This document shows positions 33,140 through 45,078 of a stretch of DNA of 64,000 nt, one piece after another; within the stretch, counting starts at the first letter, position 1; every line of letters starts with the position of its first letter. Source of the stretch: Dasypus novemcinctus (Eukaryota; Chordata; Mammalia; Cingulata; Dasypodidae). The stretch is taken from positions 47,505,212 through 47,569,211 of the forward strand of contig NC_080680.1 of NCBI RefSeq assembly GCF_030445035.2. Direction: 5' to 3'. Both the position numbers and the translations under genes were made by a program. Under the pieces are notes generated by a model, which saw nothing but the letters and a program-made list of their open reading frames with translations, had not been told where the DNA came from and ran no database searches.

Positions 33140-34457
33140 TTAATGGTAATGATTTTAAATGTTACTGGATTAAACTCCAATCAAAAGGGAGAGATTGGTA
33201 TAATGGATAAAAAAAAAACAAACAGGACCCAACTATATGCTATTTACAAGAGATTCACCTTAAATTCAAAGACATAAGTAGGTTAAAAGTGAAAGTATAT
33301 GAGGGCTCTACAGATATCCAGAAACTATAAGCAGGGCAGACAGCTCAGGAATTCAGCACACTGTCGGTGGACCTTACTTTGGAATTTATGAGTTAGACTA
33401 ATTTATAGGTTCTCTACTCATGGCTCTTCTGCCCCTTTTATTTGAACCCATTATTAGCACTATACTTGATAAATATTTGTCCCAGAGACTTAAATCTAGT
33501 CTGTCCATATATTGAGCCCTGAATTTCAGCAGAGTTGCAACATCTACTCTACAGTTCATTGAACTTACCCAGGACAACCAACAAGGGGACGATGATGGGC
33601 AATGCCCATCCCAAGGAACAGAGAGTGTCTGCAAATGCAAGCAAAATAGCATCATCCATTTGCCCCATGGGATCTAAGCCCCTTCTCAATTAGAAGCAGA
33701 GTGGCATTACCATCCCAAAATCCTCAAGATGGGGGAATGAACAATGGACTAAAGTAGACTTATTATTACTCTACTATAGACTTATTATTATTCTAGCAAT
33801 GGAAGAACTCTTATCATTGATGTAAAGGCAGTGGCTACCAGAGATTCTGAGAGATGGGAGAGGGAAGAATAACTGTAATATGGGGGTATTTTCAAGACAT
33901 TGGATTTGTCCTGTATGACATTGCAGTGATGGGTACAGGCCATTATATATTTTGTCATAACTCACAAAATTGTGTGGGACAAAGTGTAAACTATAATGTA
34001 AACTGTAGTTCATGGTTAGTAGCAGTGCTTCAATATAGGTTCACCAATTGTAACAAATGTACCACAGTAATGAAGGATGTTGTTAATGTGGGAAAATGTG
34101 AGATGGGGAGGGAGTGGGGCATATGGGAATCCCTTATATTTTTTATGTAACATTTATGTAACCTAAATCTTCTTTAAAAATAAAAAATCAATTATTGAAA
34201 AATATGAATGGGTGGAAAAAATATCCTACACAAGTAATAACCAAAAGAGATCTGGGGTATCTATTTTATAATAATATCACATAAAATAGACTGTAAGTCT
34301 AAACAATTATGAAGGACAAAGACAGTCAATACATACTGATAAAAGGGACAATTAAACAGGAAGACACAACAATTATAAACATATATGCACCTTATAGCAG
34401 AGCTCCAAAATATATGGATCAAATACTGACAGACTTGAAGGGAAAATTGACAGTCCT
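33140..34457 (+). pseudogene. L1-A ORF2 5' remnant (endonuclease)
   Basis: Begins in the 'taaatgttactggattaaactcc' region (N-V-N-G-type start of the endonuclease domain) and runs through 'acaagagattcacc'. It is split by a 900-bp L1 3' end at 33303 and resumes at 34201. It stops at 34457, just before the GDFNTP motif would be expected. Confidence 0.75.
33303..34200 (+). mobile_element. 5'-truncated L1, mostly 3'UTR
   Basis: It interrupts L1-A ORF2, with 'tatatga' (33296-33302) and 'aatatga' (34201-34207) as short flanking repeats. The 3' half ('gggggtattttcaagacatt', 'tgtaccacagtaatgaaggatg', AATAAA-like end) is related to the L1 ends at 34458 and 13960. The first 500 bp is not independently recognised. 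Confidence 0.65.
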
Positions 34458-34795
34458 ACATTAATAGGGTAGGGAGAGGGAAGAAGAGATATGATGTGGG
34501 AGCATTCTCAGGACTTGGAGTTGTCCTGGGTGGTACTGCAGGGCCAGATGCTGGACATTGTATATCCTGCCATGGCCCACTGGGCGGACTGGGGGAGAAG
34601 GTAAACCACAATGTAAACCATTATCCATGTGGTGCAGCAGTGCTCCAAAATGTATTCACCAAATGCAATGAAGGTTCCATGATGATGAAAGAGGTTGTTG
34701 ATGTGGAAGGAGTGGGGTGAGGGGCATGGGGAGTATATGGAGACATCTTCTTTTTTTTATTGTAACATTTTTTAAAAAATAAAGAGAGAAAAAAA
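34458..34795 (+). mobile_element. 5'-truncated L1, 3'UTR only
   Basis: 338 bp related to the 3' half of the copy at 33303 ('gtgggagcattctcaggactt', 'gtaaaccacaatgtaaacc') with an A-rich tail. It abuts L1-A on the left and the start of L1-B on the right. Confidence 0.7.
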
Positions 34796-35889
34796 TAAGG
34801 TTAAGAAAGAGAAAAATATTAATAGCTAGAAGACAGGAAGAAATGGCCTGGAAAAAAAAATCTTCTAGGATTTAGGAACCTGGGCAAGGGTGGACACCAC
34901 TCAGAAGAGAGAGGGCAAAGAAAAAGAATCATGAGGGCAAAACTGTGAGTTAAAAGGCACAGCTGCAACTGCCTACATCTTCCCCTACCCTGCAGACACT
35001 TTTACATTTTCAGGCCTGGGGGCCAGTGGCTACACACCAAGGGGGATTCAGGTATCTACCTTGCTAGGAAAGGGGAGACAGAGGAACACAACTTAAAGCT
35101 GACTCAGCTTTTGATCTACAAATTTGTCTGCTGTGTTGCACAAGTCCTTCCAGGTCAGGTGGGGCCACACTATTTGTGTGCCTTGGGAGCCAACAAGGGA
35201 CTAAAGAGATCTGACCCTCTCAATCTCCCCCTCTACTGACCAGGACTGGTTGTGAAGATGTGGAGGGAAGTGGAATTATCTCCTACCTAGGAAAAGGGAG
35301 TGGACTGCCAGCAAAGGTTAGAAAACTGCCTCTCAGAAAGTTTGAATTATGAGGCGCTCAGCCTCTAGGCAGGATCCTCTATCACATGGATCTGGTCTGT
35401 GTTGCAGCAAACACTCTGACCAGGCAATGAACTGAGAGGGCTGACAAAGAACACTAACTGCTGGCACACCAAGGAAATGCATGAGAGGAAATTAAAAGTA
35501 AATAAATAAGTGAGGCTTTTTCTGGCCTTTACAGCCTCCCTACCCAAGGCCCTAGGAAGAAGGTCTGCAACCCATTACTGAATTCAGGGCCCCTTTTGAG
35601 AACTAACATGGACAATTCTAAAGACCCAGAACAGGTTGAACCAAGAATCAAAGAACAGCAGTAATAAACAGCCTTCTGCTACAAAATTCCTACAAAAGAG
35701 AAATTGAGCATCTGAGTAAACTCACCATCCTAATCAGATGTCTAAACATCAGCAAAAAATTACAAGCTATACTAAGAAAATGGAAGAAATGGTTCAAGAA
35801 AAGGAATATATCAAAGTCCCAGAAGAGACACAGGATTTGAGACAACCAAGCAAAAAGATGCACACAAATTTGCAAAATCAAATCAATGA

Positions 35890-37080
35890 GTAGAAGACAA
35901 TATAGCTAAAGAGATAAAGGGCATCAAAAAGACACTGAGGGAAGCCGACTTGGCCCAATGGATAGGGCATCCGTCTACCACATGGGAGGTCCGCGGTTCA
36001 AACCCCGGGCTTCCTTGACCCATGTGGAGCTGGCCCATGTGCAGCACTGATGCGTGCAAGGAGTGCCCTGCCATGCAGGGCTGTCCCTGCGTAGGGGAGC
36101 CCCACGCACAAGGAGTGTGCTCCGTAAGGAGAGCCACCCAGTGTGAAAGTTCAGCCTGCCCAGGTGTGGTGCCCACACGTGGAGAGCTGACACACAAGAT
36201 GATGCAACAAAAAGAAACACAGATTCCTGTGCTGCTGACAACAATAGAAGTAGGCAAAGAAGAACAGGCAGCAAATGGACACAGAGAGCAGACAATGGGG
36301 TGGGGGGATTGGGGAGGGAAGGGGAGAGAAATAAATAAAAAATAAATCTTTAAAAAAAAAAAGAAGAAGACACAGTGAATGGACACAGAGAGCAGAGAAA
36401 GGGGGCGGGGAGGCGGAGAAAAAAAATCTTTAAAAAAAAAGACACTGAGCAATCACAAAGAAGAATTAGAAAACCTGAATAGAAAAGTAATAGAGCTCCT
36501 GGGAATGAAAGACACAATAGGTAAGAGCAAAAAAATATTAAAGGCACACAATAGCAGACTTGAAATGATAGAAGAAAGAATAAGTGATACAGAACAGCTG
36601 ATATTGAAGAGAGAAAAGAATGGAAAAAATTGAGCAGAGGCTCAGGGAGTGGAATGGTAACACAAAATGCAACAACAACATATCATGGGAATTCCAAAAG
36701 GAGAAGAGAAGGGAAAAAGGGCAGAAAGAGTATTTGAGGAAATAGTAACTGAAAATTTCCCAACTCTCATGAAATAAATGAACTTACATGTCCAAGAAGC
36801 ACAATGTACTCCAACCAGAATAAATGTGAATAGATCTACTCCCAGACACGTACTACTCAGAATGTCAAACATCAAAGATAAAGAGAAAATTCTCAGAGCA
36901 GCAAGGGAGAAGCAATCCATCACGTACAAGGGATGCCCAGCAAGACTTAGTGCAGATTTCTCTTCAGAAACCATGGAGGTGAAAAGACAGTGGTGTGATA
37001 CAATTAAGATACTGAAAGAGAAAAATTCCCAGCCAAGATTTCTATATACAGCAAAATTGTCCTTCAAAAGAAGGTAAGTT
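35890..37080 (+). pseudogene. L1-B ORF1 remnant
   Basis: Coiled-coil-region remnant, then a SINE, then the RRM/CTD region open at 36778-37077 with 'STPRHVLLRMSN', 'KEKILRAAREK' and 'RLSADFSSETMEVKRQW' blocks typical of L1 ORF1p. A stop at 36775-36777 separates it from upstream coding sequence. Confidence 0.82.
35940..36435 (+). mobile_element. DAS-SINE, long form, with duplicated tail
   Basis: Sub-type a copy with target duplications 'aaaaagacactgag' (35926-35939 and 36436-36449). After its normal A-rich end (about 36361) a second truncated copy of the 3' region follows (36362-36432: 'gacacagtgaatggacac', G-rich, 'aaatcttt'). Only one pair of duplications encloses the whole, so the repeat was probably part of the insertion. 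Confidence 0.9.
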
Positions 37081-37314
37081 TAAAATATTCACAAACAAAC
37101 AGAAACTAAGAGAGTTTGTGAAAAAAGGTATCCACCTTTGCAGGAAATATTAAAGGAAGCCTTAGAGTCTGAAAGAAAAAGACAAGAGAGAGAGGCTTGG
37201 AGGAGAGTATAGAAGAAAGAATAGCAGAAAGGCTAACAAAAGAGTAAAAAGACAGACAAAAATAAGATATGACATATGAAAACCAAAGAATAAAATGGTG
37301 GATGTAAGCAACAC

Positions 37315-37898
37315 ATTTACAGCAGGGGTTCTTAATCTTTTTGTTCCATGGACCCCTTTGCCAGTCAGGTGAAAACCATGGACCTCTTACTAAGCCCTTA
37401 CTATACTATGTACTATTTAATAAATATATCACGCCCACACCAACATGTCCCCACAAGCATTTTTCAAATTTCAATTCAAGCTTATGGACCCCTGGTTAAG
37501 AACCCCCAATTTGGGAAACGGACTTGGCCCAGTGGTTAGGGTGTCCGTCTACCACATGGGAGGTCTGCGGTTCAAACCCCGGGCCTCCTTGACCTGTGTG
37601 GAGCTGGCCCATGCGCATTGCTGATGCGTGCAAGGAGTGCCGCCCCACGCAGGGGTGTCCCCCGCGTAGGGGAGCCCCACGCGCAAGGAGTGCACCCATA
37701 AGGAGAGCTGCCCAGCGCAAAAGAAAGTGCAGCCTGCCCAGGAATGGCGCCGCCCACACTTCCCATGCCACTGACGACAACAGAAGCGGACAAAGAAACA
37801 AGACGCAGCAAATAGACACAGAGAACAGACAACTGGGAGGGGGGGGGGGTGTTAAATAAATAAATCTTTAAAAAAAAAAAAGAACCCCCAATTTACAG
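37315..37898 (+). mobile_element. Non-autonomous hAT transposon hit by a SINE
   Basis: The transposon proper is 37323-37508, 186 bp, with terminal inverted repeats 'caggggttcttaa' and 'ttaagaaccccca'. Perfect 8-bp duplications ('atttacag', 37315-37322 and 37891-37898) are the hAT signature. L1-1 has the single uninterrupted 'atttacag' at the equivalent site near 17970. A SINE later landed at the right terminus. Confidence 0.92.
37513..37879 (+). mobile_element. DAS-SINE, long form, sub-type a
   Basis: Complete head and body. The part after 'ggcgccgcccacac' is shortened by about 40 bp (the usual 'gagagctgacacaacaagatgac' region is missing). Perfect 15-bp duplications ('aagaacccccaattt', 37498-37512 and 37880-37894) derive from the hAT terminus. 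Confidence 0.94.
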
Positions 37899-37972
37899 TA
37901 ATATCATTAAATGTGAATGAATTACCTCCCCAATCAAAACATATAGGCTGACAGAATGGATAAAAAAACATG

Positions 37973-38395
37973 AGGGAAGCAGACTTGTCCCAATGGATAG
38001 GGCATCTGCCTATCACATGGCAGATCCATGGTTCAAACACCGGGCCTCCTTGACCCGTGTGGAGCTGGACCATGTGCAGTGCTGATGTGTGCAAGGAGTG
38101 CCGTGCCACACAGGGGTGTCCCCTGCATAGGGGAGCCCCATGCACAAGGAGTGTGCCCCGTAAGGAGAGCCGCCCAGCACAAAAGAAAGTGCAGCCTGCC
38201 CAAGAATGGCGCCATACACACAGAGAGCTGACACAACAAGATGACACAACAAAAGGAAACACAGATTCCCAGTGCCGCTGATAAGGATAGAAGCAGTCAC
38301 AGAAGAACATACAGCGAGTGGACACAGAGAGCAGACAACTGGGGGGAAGGGGAGAGAAATAATTAAAAAATAAATCTTTAAAAAACAACAACAAT
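37973..38395 (+). mobile_element. DAS-SINE, long form, sub-type a
   Basis: Complete copy. Target duplications 'aaaaaacatg' at 37963-37972 and 38396-38405. The uninterrupted site is present in L1-1 near 18042. Confidence 0.93.
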
Positions 38396-39400
38396 AAAAA
38401 ACATGGGCCATCCATGTGCTGCCTACAAGAAACTCACCTTAGCCTAGGGGTACAAACTTGCTGGAAGTGGAAGGTTGGAAAAGAGAAACTCCATGCAAAC
38501 AGTAACTAAAAAAGATCAGGGATAGATATACTAATATCAGACAAAACAGATTTTAAATGCAAACAAGCTATAAGAGATACAGAAGGCCATTATATATTAA
38601 TAAAAGGGACAATCCACCAGGAAGAAATAACAGTCATAAATGTCTATGCACCTAACCAGGGTGCCACAAAATACATGAGGCAAATTCTGACAAAACTGAA
38701 GGGAAAAATAGACATCTCTGTAATAGTAGTTGGAGATTTCAACACACCACTCACATCATTAGATTGAACAACTAAACAGAAGATCACCAAGGAAACAGAG
38801 AACTTGAATAATATGATAAACAAGCTAGAATTAACAGACATACACAGAATATTGCATCCCAAATCATTGGGTTATACTTCCTCTTAAGTGCTCATGGATC
38901 TTTCTCCAGGATGAAGTACATGTTAGGTCATAATGCAGGTCTCAATAAATATAAAAAGATTGAAATTATACAAAGCACCTCCTTAGATCTTAATGGAATG
39001 GAACTGGAAATCAATAATAGACAGAAAAGAGGTAAGTTAAAAAATATGGCGAGGATAAACAATACACTCCTAAATAATCAGTGGGTTAAAGAATAAATTA
39101 TAAGTGAAAGTAGTAAAAATGTTGAGATAAATGAAAAAGAGAACATAACTTATCAAAATTTGTGGGATACAGAACAGGCAGTCCTGAGAGGGAAATTTAT
39201 AGCTGTAAATGCCTATATTAAAAAAGAAGGAAGAGTTAAAGTTGAAGATCTAACTGAACAATTGGAGAAAGTAGAAAAAAGAACAGCAAACCAATCCAAA
39301 AGCAAGCAAAAGGAAAGAAATAAAAAGGATTAGAGCACAAATAAATAAAATTGAGAACAAAAAGAACCCAATAGAGAATATCAACAAAATGAAAAGCTGG

Positions 39401-39809
39401 GAAGTAGATGTGGTTCAACTGATAGAGCATCCACCTACCACATAGGAGGTTCAAGGTTCAAACCCAGGGCCTCCTGACCCATGTGGTGAGCTGGCCCATG
39501 CACAGTGCTGCCACATGCAAGGAGTGCCGTTACATGCAGGGGTGCCCCCCGTGTAGGGGAGCCCCACGTGCAAGGAGTGCACCCTGTAAGGAGAGCCACC
39601 TTGCGCAAAAAAAGCGCAGCCTGCCCAGGAGTGATGCCACACACAAGGAGAACTAATGCAGCAATATGATGCAACAAAAAGAGACACATATTTCCAGTGC
39701 TGCTGACAATGCAAGTGGATGGAGAACACACAGCAAATGGACACAGAGCGCAGACAAAATCGGGGGGGTAAGGGGAGAGAAATAAAAACAACCACCAAAA
39801 AAACAACAC
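39401..39809 (+). mobile_element. DAS-SINE, long form, sub-type b
   Basis: Head 'ggttcaactgatagagcatcc' and b-type signature 'cctcctgacccatgtggtgag'. Weak duplications 'aaaagctgg' (39392-39400) and 'aaaagccag' (39810-39818). L1-1 has the uninterrupted sequence near 18990-19005. Confidence 0.9.
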
Positions 39810-40213
39810 AAAAGCCAGCTCTTTAAGAAGATAAAATAAAACTGACAAACCCCTAACTAGACTAATGAGAAAGAGAGAAGATGCAAATAAATGAAACCAG
39901 AAATGAAAGCAGTGAAGTTACAACTGACACCACAGAAATAAAAAGAATCATAAGAGGATATTATGAGAAACCGTATGCCAACAAACTAGACAACATGGTT
40001 GAATTCCTAGAAATACACAACAACTACACTGATACTACAAGAAATACAAGAACTTAATAAATGAATCACATTTAAAGAGATTGAGTCAGTCATGAAAAAT
40101 CTCCCAACAAAGAAAACTCTAGAACCAAATGGCTTCACAGGTGAATTCCGCCAAGCATTCAGAGAATAATTAACACCAATCCTGTTCAAATCTTTCAAAA
40201 AACTGAAGAGGAG

Positions 40214-40625
40214 AAAAGCGGACTCGGCTCAATGGTTAGTGTCTGTCTACCATATGGGAGGTCCACAGTTCAAACCCCGGGCCTCCTTGAACTGTGTGGA
40301 GCTGGTGCACGCGCAGTGCTGATGCGCGCAAGGAGTGCCGTGCCACGCAGGGGTGTCCCCCACGCAGGGGAGCCCCACGCACAAGGAGTGTACCCCGTAA
40401 GGAGAGCCGCCCAGCGTGAAAGAAAGTGCAGCCTGCCTGAGAATGGCGCTGCACATATGGAAAGGTGACACAGCAAGATGATGCAACAACAAAAAAGAGA
40501 CACAGATTCCTGGTGCTGCTGGCAAAAACAGAAGAGGACAAGAAGAATACACAGCGAATGGATACAGAGAACAGACAACTGGGGTCAGGGGAGAGGAGAG
40601 AGAAAGAAATATAGACCATTAAAAA
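40214..40625 (+). mobile_element. DAS-SINE, long form, sub-type a
   Basis: Head 'ggctcaatggttagtgtctgtc' (a few bases lost in box A). Duplications of 14 bp with two mismatches at 40200-40213 and 40626-40639. Confidence 0.92.
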
Positions 40626-43460
40626 AAATTGAAAAGGAGGGAAAATTACCCAACATGTTTTATAAAGCCAACATCACCCTAATGCCAAAGCTAAAGGGAC
40701 AACCAGAAAAGTACAGACCAATCACTCTAATGAATATAGGTATAAAAATTCTAAACAAAATACCTGCAAATAGAGTCCAACAGCATATCAAAAGACACAT
40801 CGCAACCAAGTGGGATTTATTCCTTATATGCAAGGGTGGTTCACTGTAAGAAAATCAATTAATGGAACACAAAACATTAGTAAATTGAAGGAAAAAAATC
40901 ACATGATCATCTTAATCAATGCAGAAAATGCATTTGACAACATCCATCACCTTTCTTGATAAAAATACTTCAAAAGATAGGAATAGAAGGAAAATTCCTC
41001 AATATGATAAAAGGCATACATGAAAAACCCACAACCAACATTGTATTCCATGGGGAAAGTTTGAAAGCTTCCCCTCTAAGATGTGGAACAAAGCAAGGAT
41101 ACCAATTGTCACCATTGTTATTCAACGTTGTGCTAGAAGTTCTAGCCAGAACAATTAGGAAACAAAAAAAAAGGCAACCAAATAGGAAAAGAGGAAGTAA
41201 AACTTTCATTATTTGTGGATGACATGATCCTACATTTAGAAAATTCTGGAATGTCTACAACAAAGTTACCTGAGCTACTAAATGAGTTCAGCAAATTGGC
41301 AGGATACAAGATCAACATGTAAAAAACATTAATGTCTCTATATACTAGTACTGAACAATCTAAGGAGGAAATCAGTGAAAAAATCCCATTTACAATCACA
41401 GCAATAGGGCTCTATAATTGGAATTAATTTAACCAAAAAAAACACAGGACCTGTATATAGAAAACTACAAAACAATGCTAAAAGAAATTAATGAAGACCT
41501 AAACAAATGGAAAGATATTTCATATTCATGGAATGGAAGCCTAAATATAGTGAAGATGTCAATCCTACCCAAAAATTGATTTATAGATTCAATGCAATGC
41601 CAATCAAAATTCCAACAGCTTACTTCATAAAAAGAGAAAAGCCAATTACCAAATTCAACTAGAAGGGAAAGTGCACCTGAATAGCCAAAAGTATTCTTAA
41701 AAATAACAGTGATGTGGAAGGAATTTCACTTCCTAACCTTCAAACATATTACAAAGCTACAGTGGTTAAAACAGAATGGTATTGGCATAAAGATAGACAC
41801 ATCAATCAGTGGAGTAGAATTGAGAATCCAGAAATAAACCCTCACCTCTCTAGTCAACTTGTTTTTGACAAATCTACCAAAAACCTTGTTAATGGGACAA
41901 AACATTCTCTTCAACAAGTAGTGCTGGGAGAACTGGATATCCATAATCAAAAGAGTTAAAGAGAACCCCTTTCTCACTCCCTATATAAGAATCAACTCAA
42001 AATGGATCAAAGACCTAAAATATAAAAGCCAGGACCTTAAATCTACTGCAAGAAAATAAAGGGAAACATCTTAAATACCTTGTGGTAGGTGGTGGTTTTT
42101 TGGACCTTATACTCGAAGTACAAGCAACAAAAGAAAAAATAGATAAATGGGACCTCCTCAAAATTAAACACTTTTGCACCTCACAGGACTTTGCCAAAAG
42201 GGTGAAAAGGCAGCTGACTCAGTGGGAAAAAATATTTGGAAATCACATATCTGATAAGGTTTGGATATTCATTATATATAAAGAGATGTTATAACTCAAC
42301 AATAAAATGTCAAATGACTTGATTAAAAAATGGACAAAAGACTTGAATGGACATTTGTCCAAAGAAGAAACACAAATGGCAAAAAAAAAAAGAGAAAAAT
42401 GTTCAACATCACTAGTGATTAGGCAAATACACATCAAAGCTACACTGAGATATCATTTCACACCTATTAGAATGGACGCAATTAAAAAGAGAACTACAAA
42501 TATTGGAGATGATGTGGAGAGATAGGAACACTTATTCACTGCTGGTGGGAATGTAAAATTGTACAGCCACTGGAGGACTGTTTGGTAGTTCCTAAAGAGT
42601 TGAATATAGATTTGCCACCTGACCCGGCAATACCACTACTGGGTATATACCCAGAAGAAACTAGAGCAGTGACATCAACAGACATTTGCACACGGATGTT
42701 CATGGTGGCGTTATTCATGATTGCCAAAAGTTGGAAACAACCCAGGTGTTTATCAACCAATGAACAGATAAACAAACTGTGGGGTATTTACATGATGGAA
42801 TATCATGCAGCTGTAAGAAGAAATGAAGTTGTAAAGCACATGACAACATGGATGAACCTGGAGGACATTATGTTGAGTGAAGTAAGCCAGACACAAAAGG
42901 ACAAATACTGTATGATTGTGCTACTATGAACTAAATATATTGTATAATTTCATGGCGTTAATAACTTAAATATGGGTCACCAGAAAATAGAATGACTTTG
43001 GAGAATGGAAAACTGAGGTTCAACTTGTGCAGAATTGGTAAAAATGATGTGTGTCAATTTCTGGAAATGAAAGTTTGTAGTTAGCAGTATTGTTATGTGG
43101 GTAGGAAAGTGGTTTACAGGGAAAGTCCAAGATCTTGTACATTACTAAAAGAAAAGCTAAAAAATGTAACATGGAACAGTATAGCATAATAAAACTTCGT
43201 GTGAAATATAAATATGGGTAAAATTGTATATATGACAAACCAGACAAAAATACTACATATTGTATGACTCCATTTATATAAAATGTAAATATAAGTCAAC
43301 TTATAAGGATGAAATTAGATTAGTGGTTATGTAGGACTGGGGAAGGATTGATAAGGGGTGTGGAGTTTTTCTTTTTGGAGTAATAAAATTGTTCTAATAT
43401 TTTTTGTCGTGATGAATGCACAACGTGATTATTCTTTTTTTTTTTTAAAGGAATGAAGTC

Positions 43461-43890
43461 TTTTTTTTTTAAGATTTATTTATTATTTATTTATTTCTCT
43501 CCCCTTCCCCCCCGCCCCCACCTCAGTTTTCTGTTCTCTGTGTCTATATGCTGTGTCTTCTTCTTTGTCCACTTCTGTTTTTGTCATCGGCACGGGAATC
43601 TGTGTTTCTTTTTGTTGTGTCATCTTGCTGCGTCAGCTCTCTGTGTGTGCGGTTCCATTCCTGGGCATGCTGCACTTTCTTTCGCGCTGGGCGACTCTCC
43701 TTACGGGGCGCACTCCTTGCGCGTGGGGCTCCCCTACACGGGGGACACCCCAACGTGGCAGGGCACTCCTTGCGCGCATCAGCACTGCACATGGGCCAGC
43801 TCCATATGGGTCAAGGAGGCCTGGGGTTTGAACCGCAAACCTCCCATGTGGTAGACAGACGCCCTAACCACTGGGCCAAGTCTGTTTCCC
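43461..43890 (-). mobile_element. DAS-SINE, long form, sub-type a, antisense
   Basis: Poly(T) at 43461-43470 is the tail. The head reads in antisense near 43830-43890 ('ccactgggccaagtctg', box B complement 'ggggtttgaacc'). It lies in the L1-B 3'UTR, one of only three minus-strand SINEs. Confidence 0.93.
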
Positions 43891-43895
43891 TGGTA

Positions 43896-43986
43896 TTTTT
43901 TTTTAAGGAGGTACTGAGGAGTGAACGTGGGACCTTGGAGTGAACGTGGGAAGCAGGTTCTCAACCACTATGCTACATCTGCTCCC
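43896..43986 (-). mobile_element. Monomeric tRNA-headed SINE, antisense
   Basis: In antisense it reads 'gggagcagatgtagcatagtgg' then a short A-tail, with no DAS body. A 14-bp block ('gagtgaacgtggga') is duplicated in tandem where box B should be. Short 'ggtat' repeats flank it (43892-43896 and 43987-43991). Confidence 0.75.
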
Positions 43987-44093
43987 GGTATGCTTTATAA
44001 TGTGTATCAATAAAACTGCTTTATGTAAAAAACAAAACAAAACAAAAAACTAAAAAAAAAAAAATCACAAGAAAAGTACAAAACAAAATCTCT

Positions 44094-45078
44094 TTTTTTT
44101 TTTGAGTTGGAAACATCTTAAATAGTTAAATACAAAAAGTGAGCACTGACTTTTTAAAAATAAACACACCAAGGTCTGAAAGCCAAAATGCAGAGGAAAT
44201 GAGCTTCTGCCTTATCTTCCAGTCTCATCAAGGCTTCTGCCTGCCTCCCTCCTCCCCAACACACCCAGGAATTCAGAGCAGTTGCTTCACACTACAGCTA
44301 TAACGCATTTTGTCTGTTTCATAATCTCTGTGCATGACCCTCCCCAACATCTCCAGTCTAAAAAAAAGTCTTTAATGGCCAGAGGTAGCTCCCTCCTACT
44401 GGCATCAGTTCTTACTCACAATGGAATAGTGAGGGATCTTTACTTAGGAGTAATTTAGTGAAAGCAGTGGGTCTAACCATTTGCATTGCTGCACTCTAGT
44501 ATCAGAATGAGGAACAGAAATAAGAACAGTATGAGGGGCACAGCTGAAAGCTGGGAGTTTCTGAGAAAGTAGGAAGAATTCTCTCAACTGGGTTTGGGTA
44601 GATCAATGTAGCAAAGTTTAAAAAAAAATCAAAATAATTAAACATTATTGAATTTCAAATTCCTCCTACCAAGGCAGTCCAATTATAGCAGTAAAAATCT
44701 AGGTCTTTCCAGGGAGTGAAGGTAGAGGTCCTAGCATTCCTCCTGACAGCCCCGTGTTGGGCCCTAGAACAGTTGCTCCTGTTGCTCCATTTGCAACGTC
44801 TTGATCTCAAAAACAACAGCAAAAAGCAGGTTCATAAAGGAAGGTCCCAATCCACAAGGCTGCCCTGGAAAATCTGTATATTTTTTTTGAACCACAAAGA
44901 GGAAGGGATCAAAAGTAGCTCCAGCTGTGACCTGGACACTTTCTGGGTACCTCTCCATCAGACCCCACGGTCTCTCCAATAGGGTCTCATCTATTCCTCG
45001 TTGACATCCTCTTCCAGCTCCTTTTCAATCTTCTCGTGTCTCCCTTTAGGCATAATTCAGCGGGGCACAGCGGCACCC
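44094..45078 (-). pseudogene. Probable processed retrocopy of an unidentified mRNA
   Basis: A 985-bp insert in L1-C starts with poly(T) (44093-44103), read as a minus-strand poly(A) tail. On the minus strand its far end has a short frame (45053 to 44991) ending in a stop, rich in Lys and Glu, followed by a long 3'UTR-like stretch. Imperfect 14-bp repeats flank it (44080-44093 and 45079-45092, three mismatches), both derived from one L1 ORF2 site. No canonical AATAAA is seen before the tail, which weakens the call. I do not recognise the source gene. Confidence 0.45.

Larger units (their letters stand above)
29326..34457 (+). mobile_element. L1-A: older LINE-1, 5' portion
   Basis: Probable 5'UTR to about 30170 (weaker support before 29900), ORF1 remnants to about 32770, an inter-ORF segment, and the start of ORF2 from about 33140. 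ORF2 ends abruptly near 34457 inside the endonuclease domain. The sequence 'gaggcaaaaatgcaatagaattgaa' and the inter-ORF region differ from L1-1/L1-B, so it is another, older subfamily. It carries four SINEs and one L1 3' end. The 178-codon open frame at 29506-30042 lies in the presumed 5'UTR. Confidence 0.7.
37895..42929 (+). pseudogene. L1-B ORF2 remnant (EN-RT-C terminal)
   Basis: Endonuclease motifs: 'C-C-L-Q-E-T-H-L' near 38415-38440 and 'V-V-G-D-F-N-T-P-L' near 38725-38752. Reverse transcriptase: 'K-Q-G-Y-Q-L-S-P-L' near 41091-41118 (active L1s have G-C-P-L-S-P) and 'F-V-D-D' near 41212. The C-terminal part is open at 42582-42929, with 'Y-H-A-A-V-R-R-N-E' and 'S-E-V-S-Q' blocks, and ends at the natural stop, followed by the 3'UTR. 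Interrupted by three SINEs and several stops. Confidence 0.88.
34819..44064 (+). mobile_element. L1-B: nearly full-length LINE-1
   Basis: 5'UTR (lacking about the first 60 bp of the L1-1 start), ORF1, ORF2, 3'UTR and an A-rich tail at about 44022-44064. Same subfamily as L1-1. It carries six long-form SINEs, a monomeric SINE and a hAT transposon. Without inserts it would be about 6.4 kb, the usual L1 size. Stops and frameshifts show it is inactive. Confidence 0.92.

Noticed and set aside
43900-43985. Possible second antisense long-form SINE next to 43461-43890.
   Set aside because: No DAS body is present. It is better read as a separate monomer with its own short flanking repeats.
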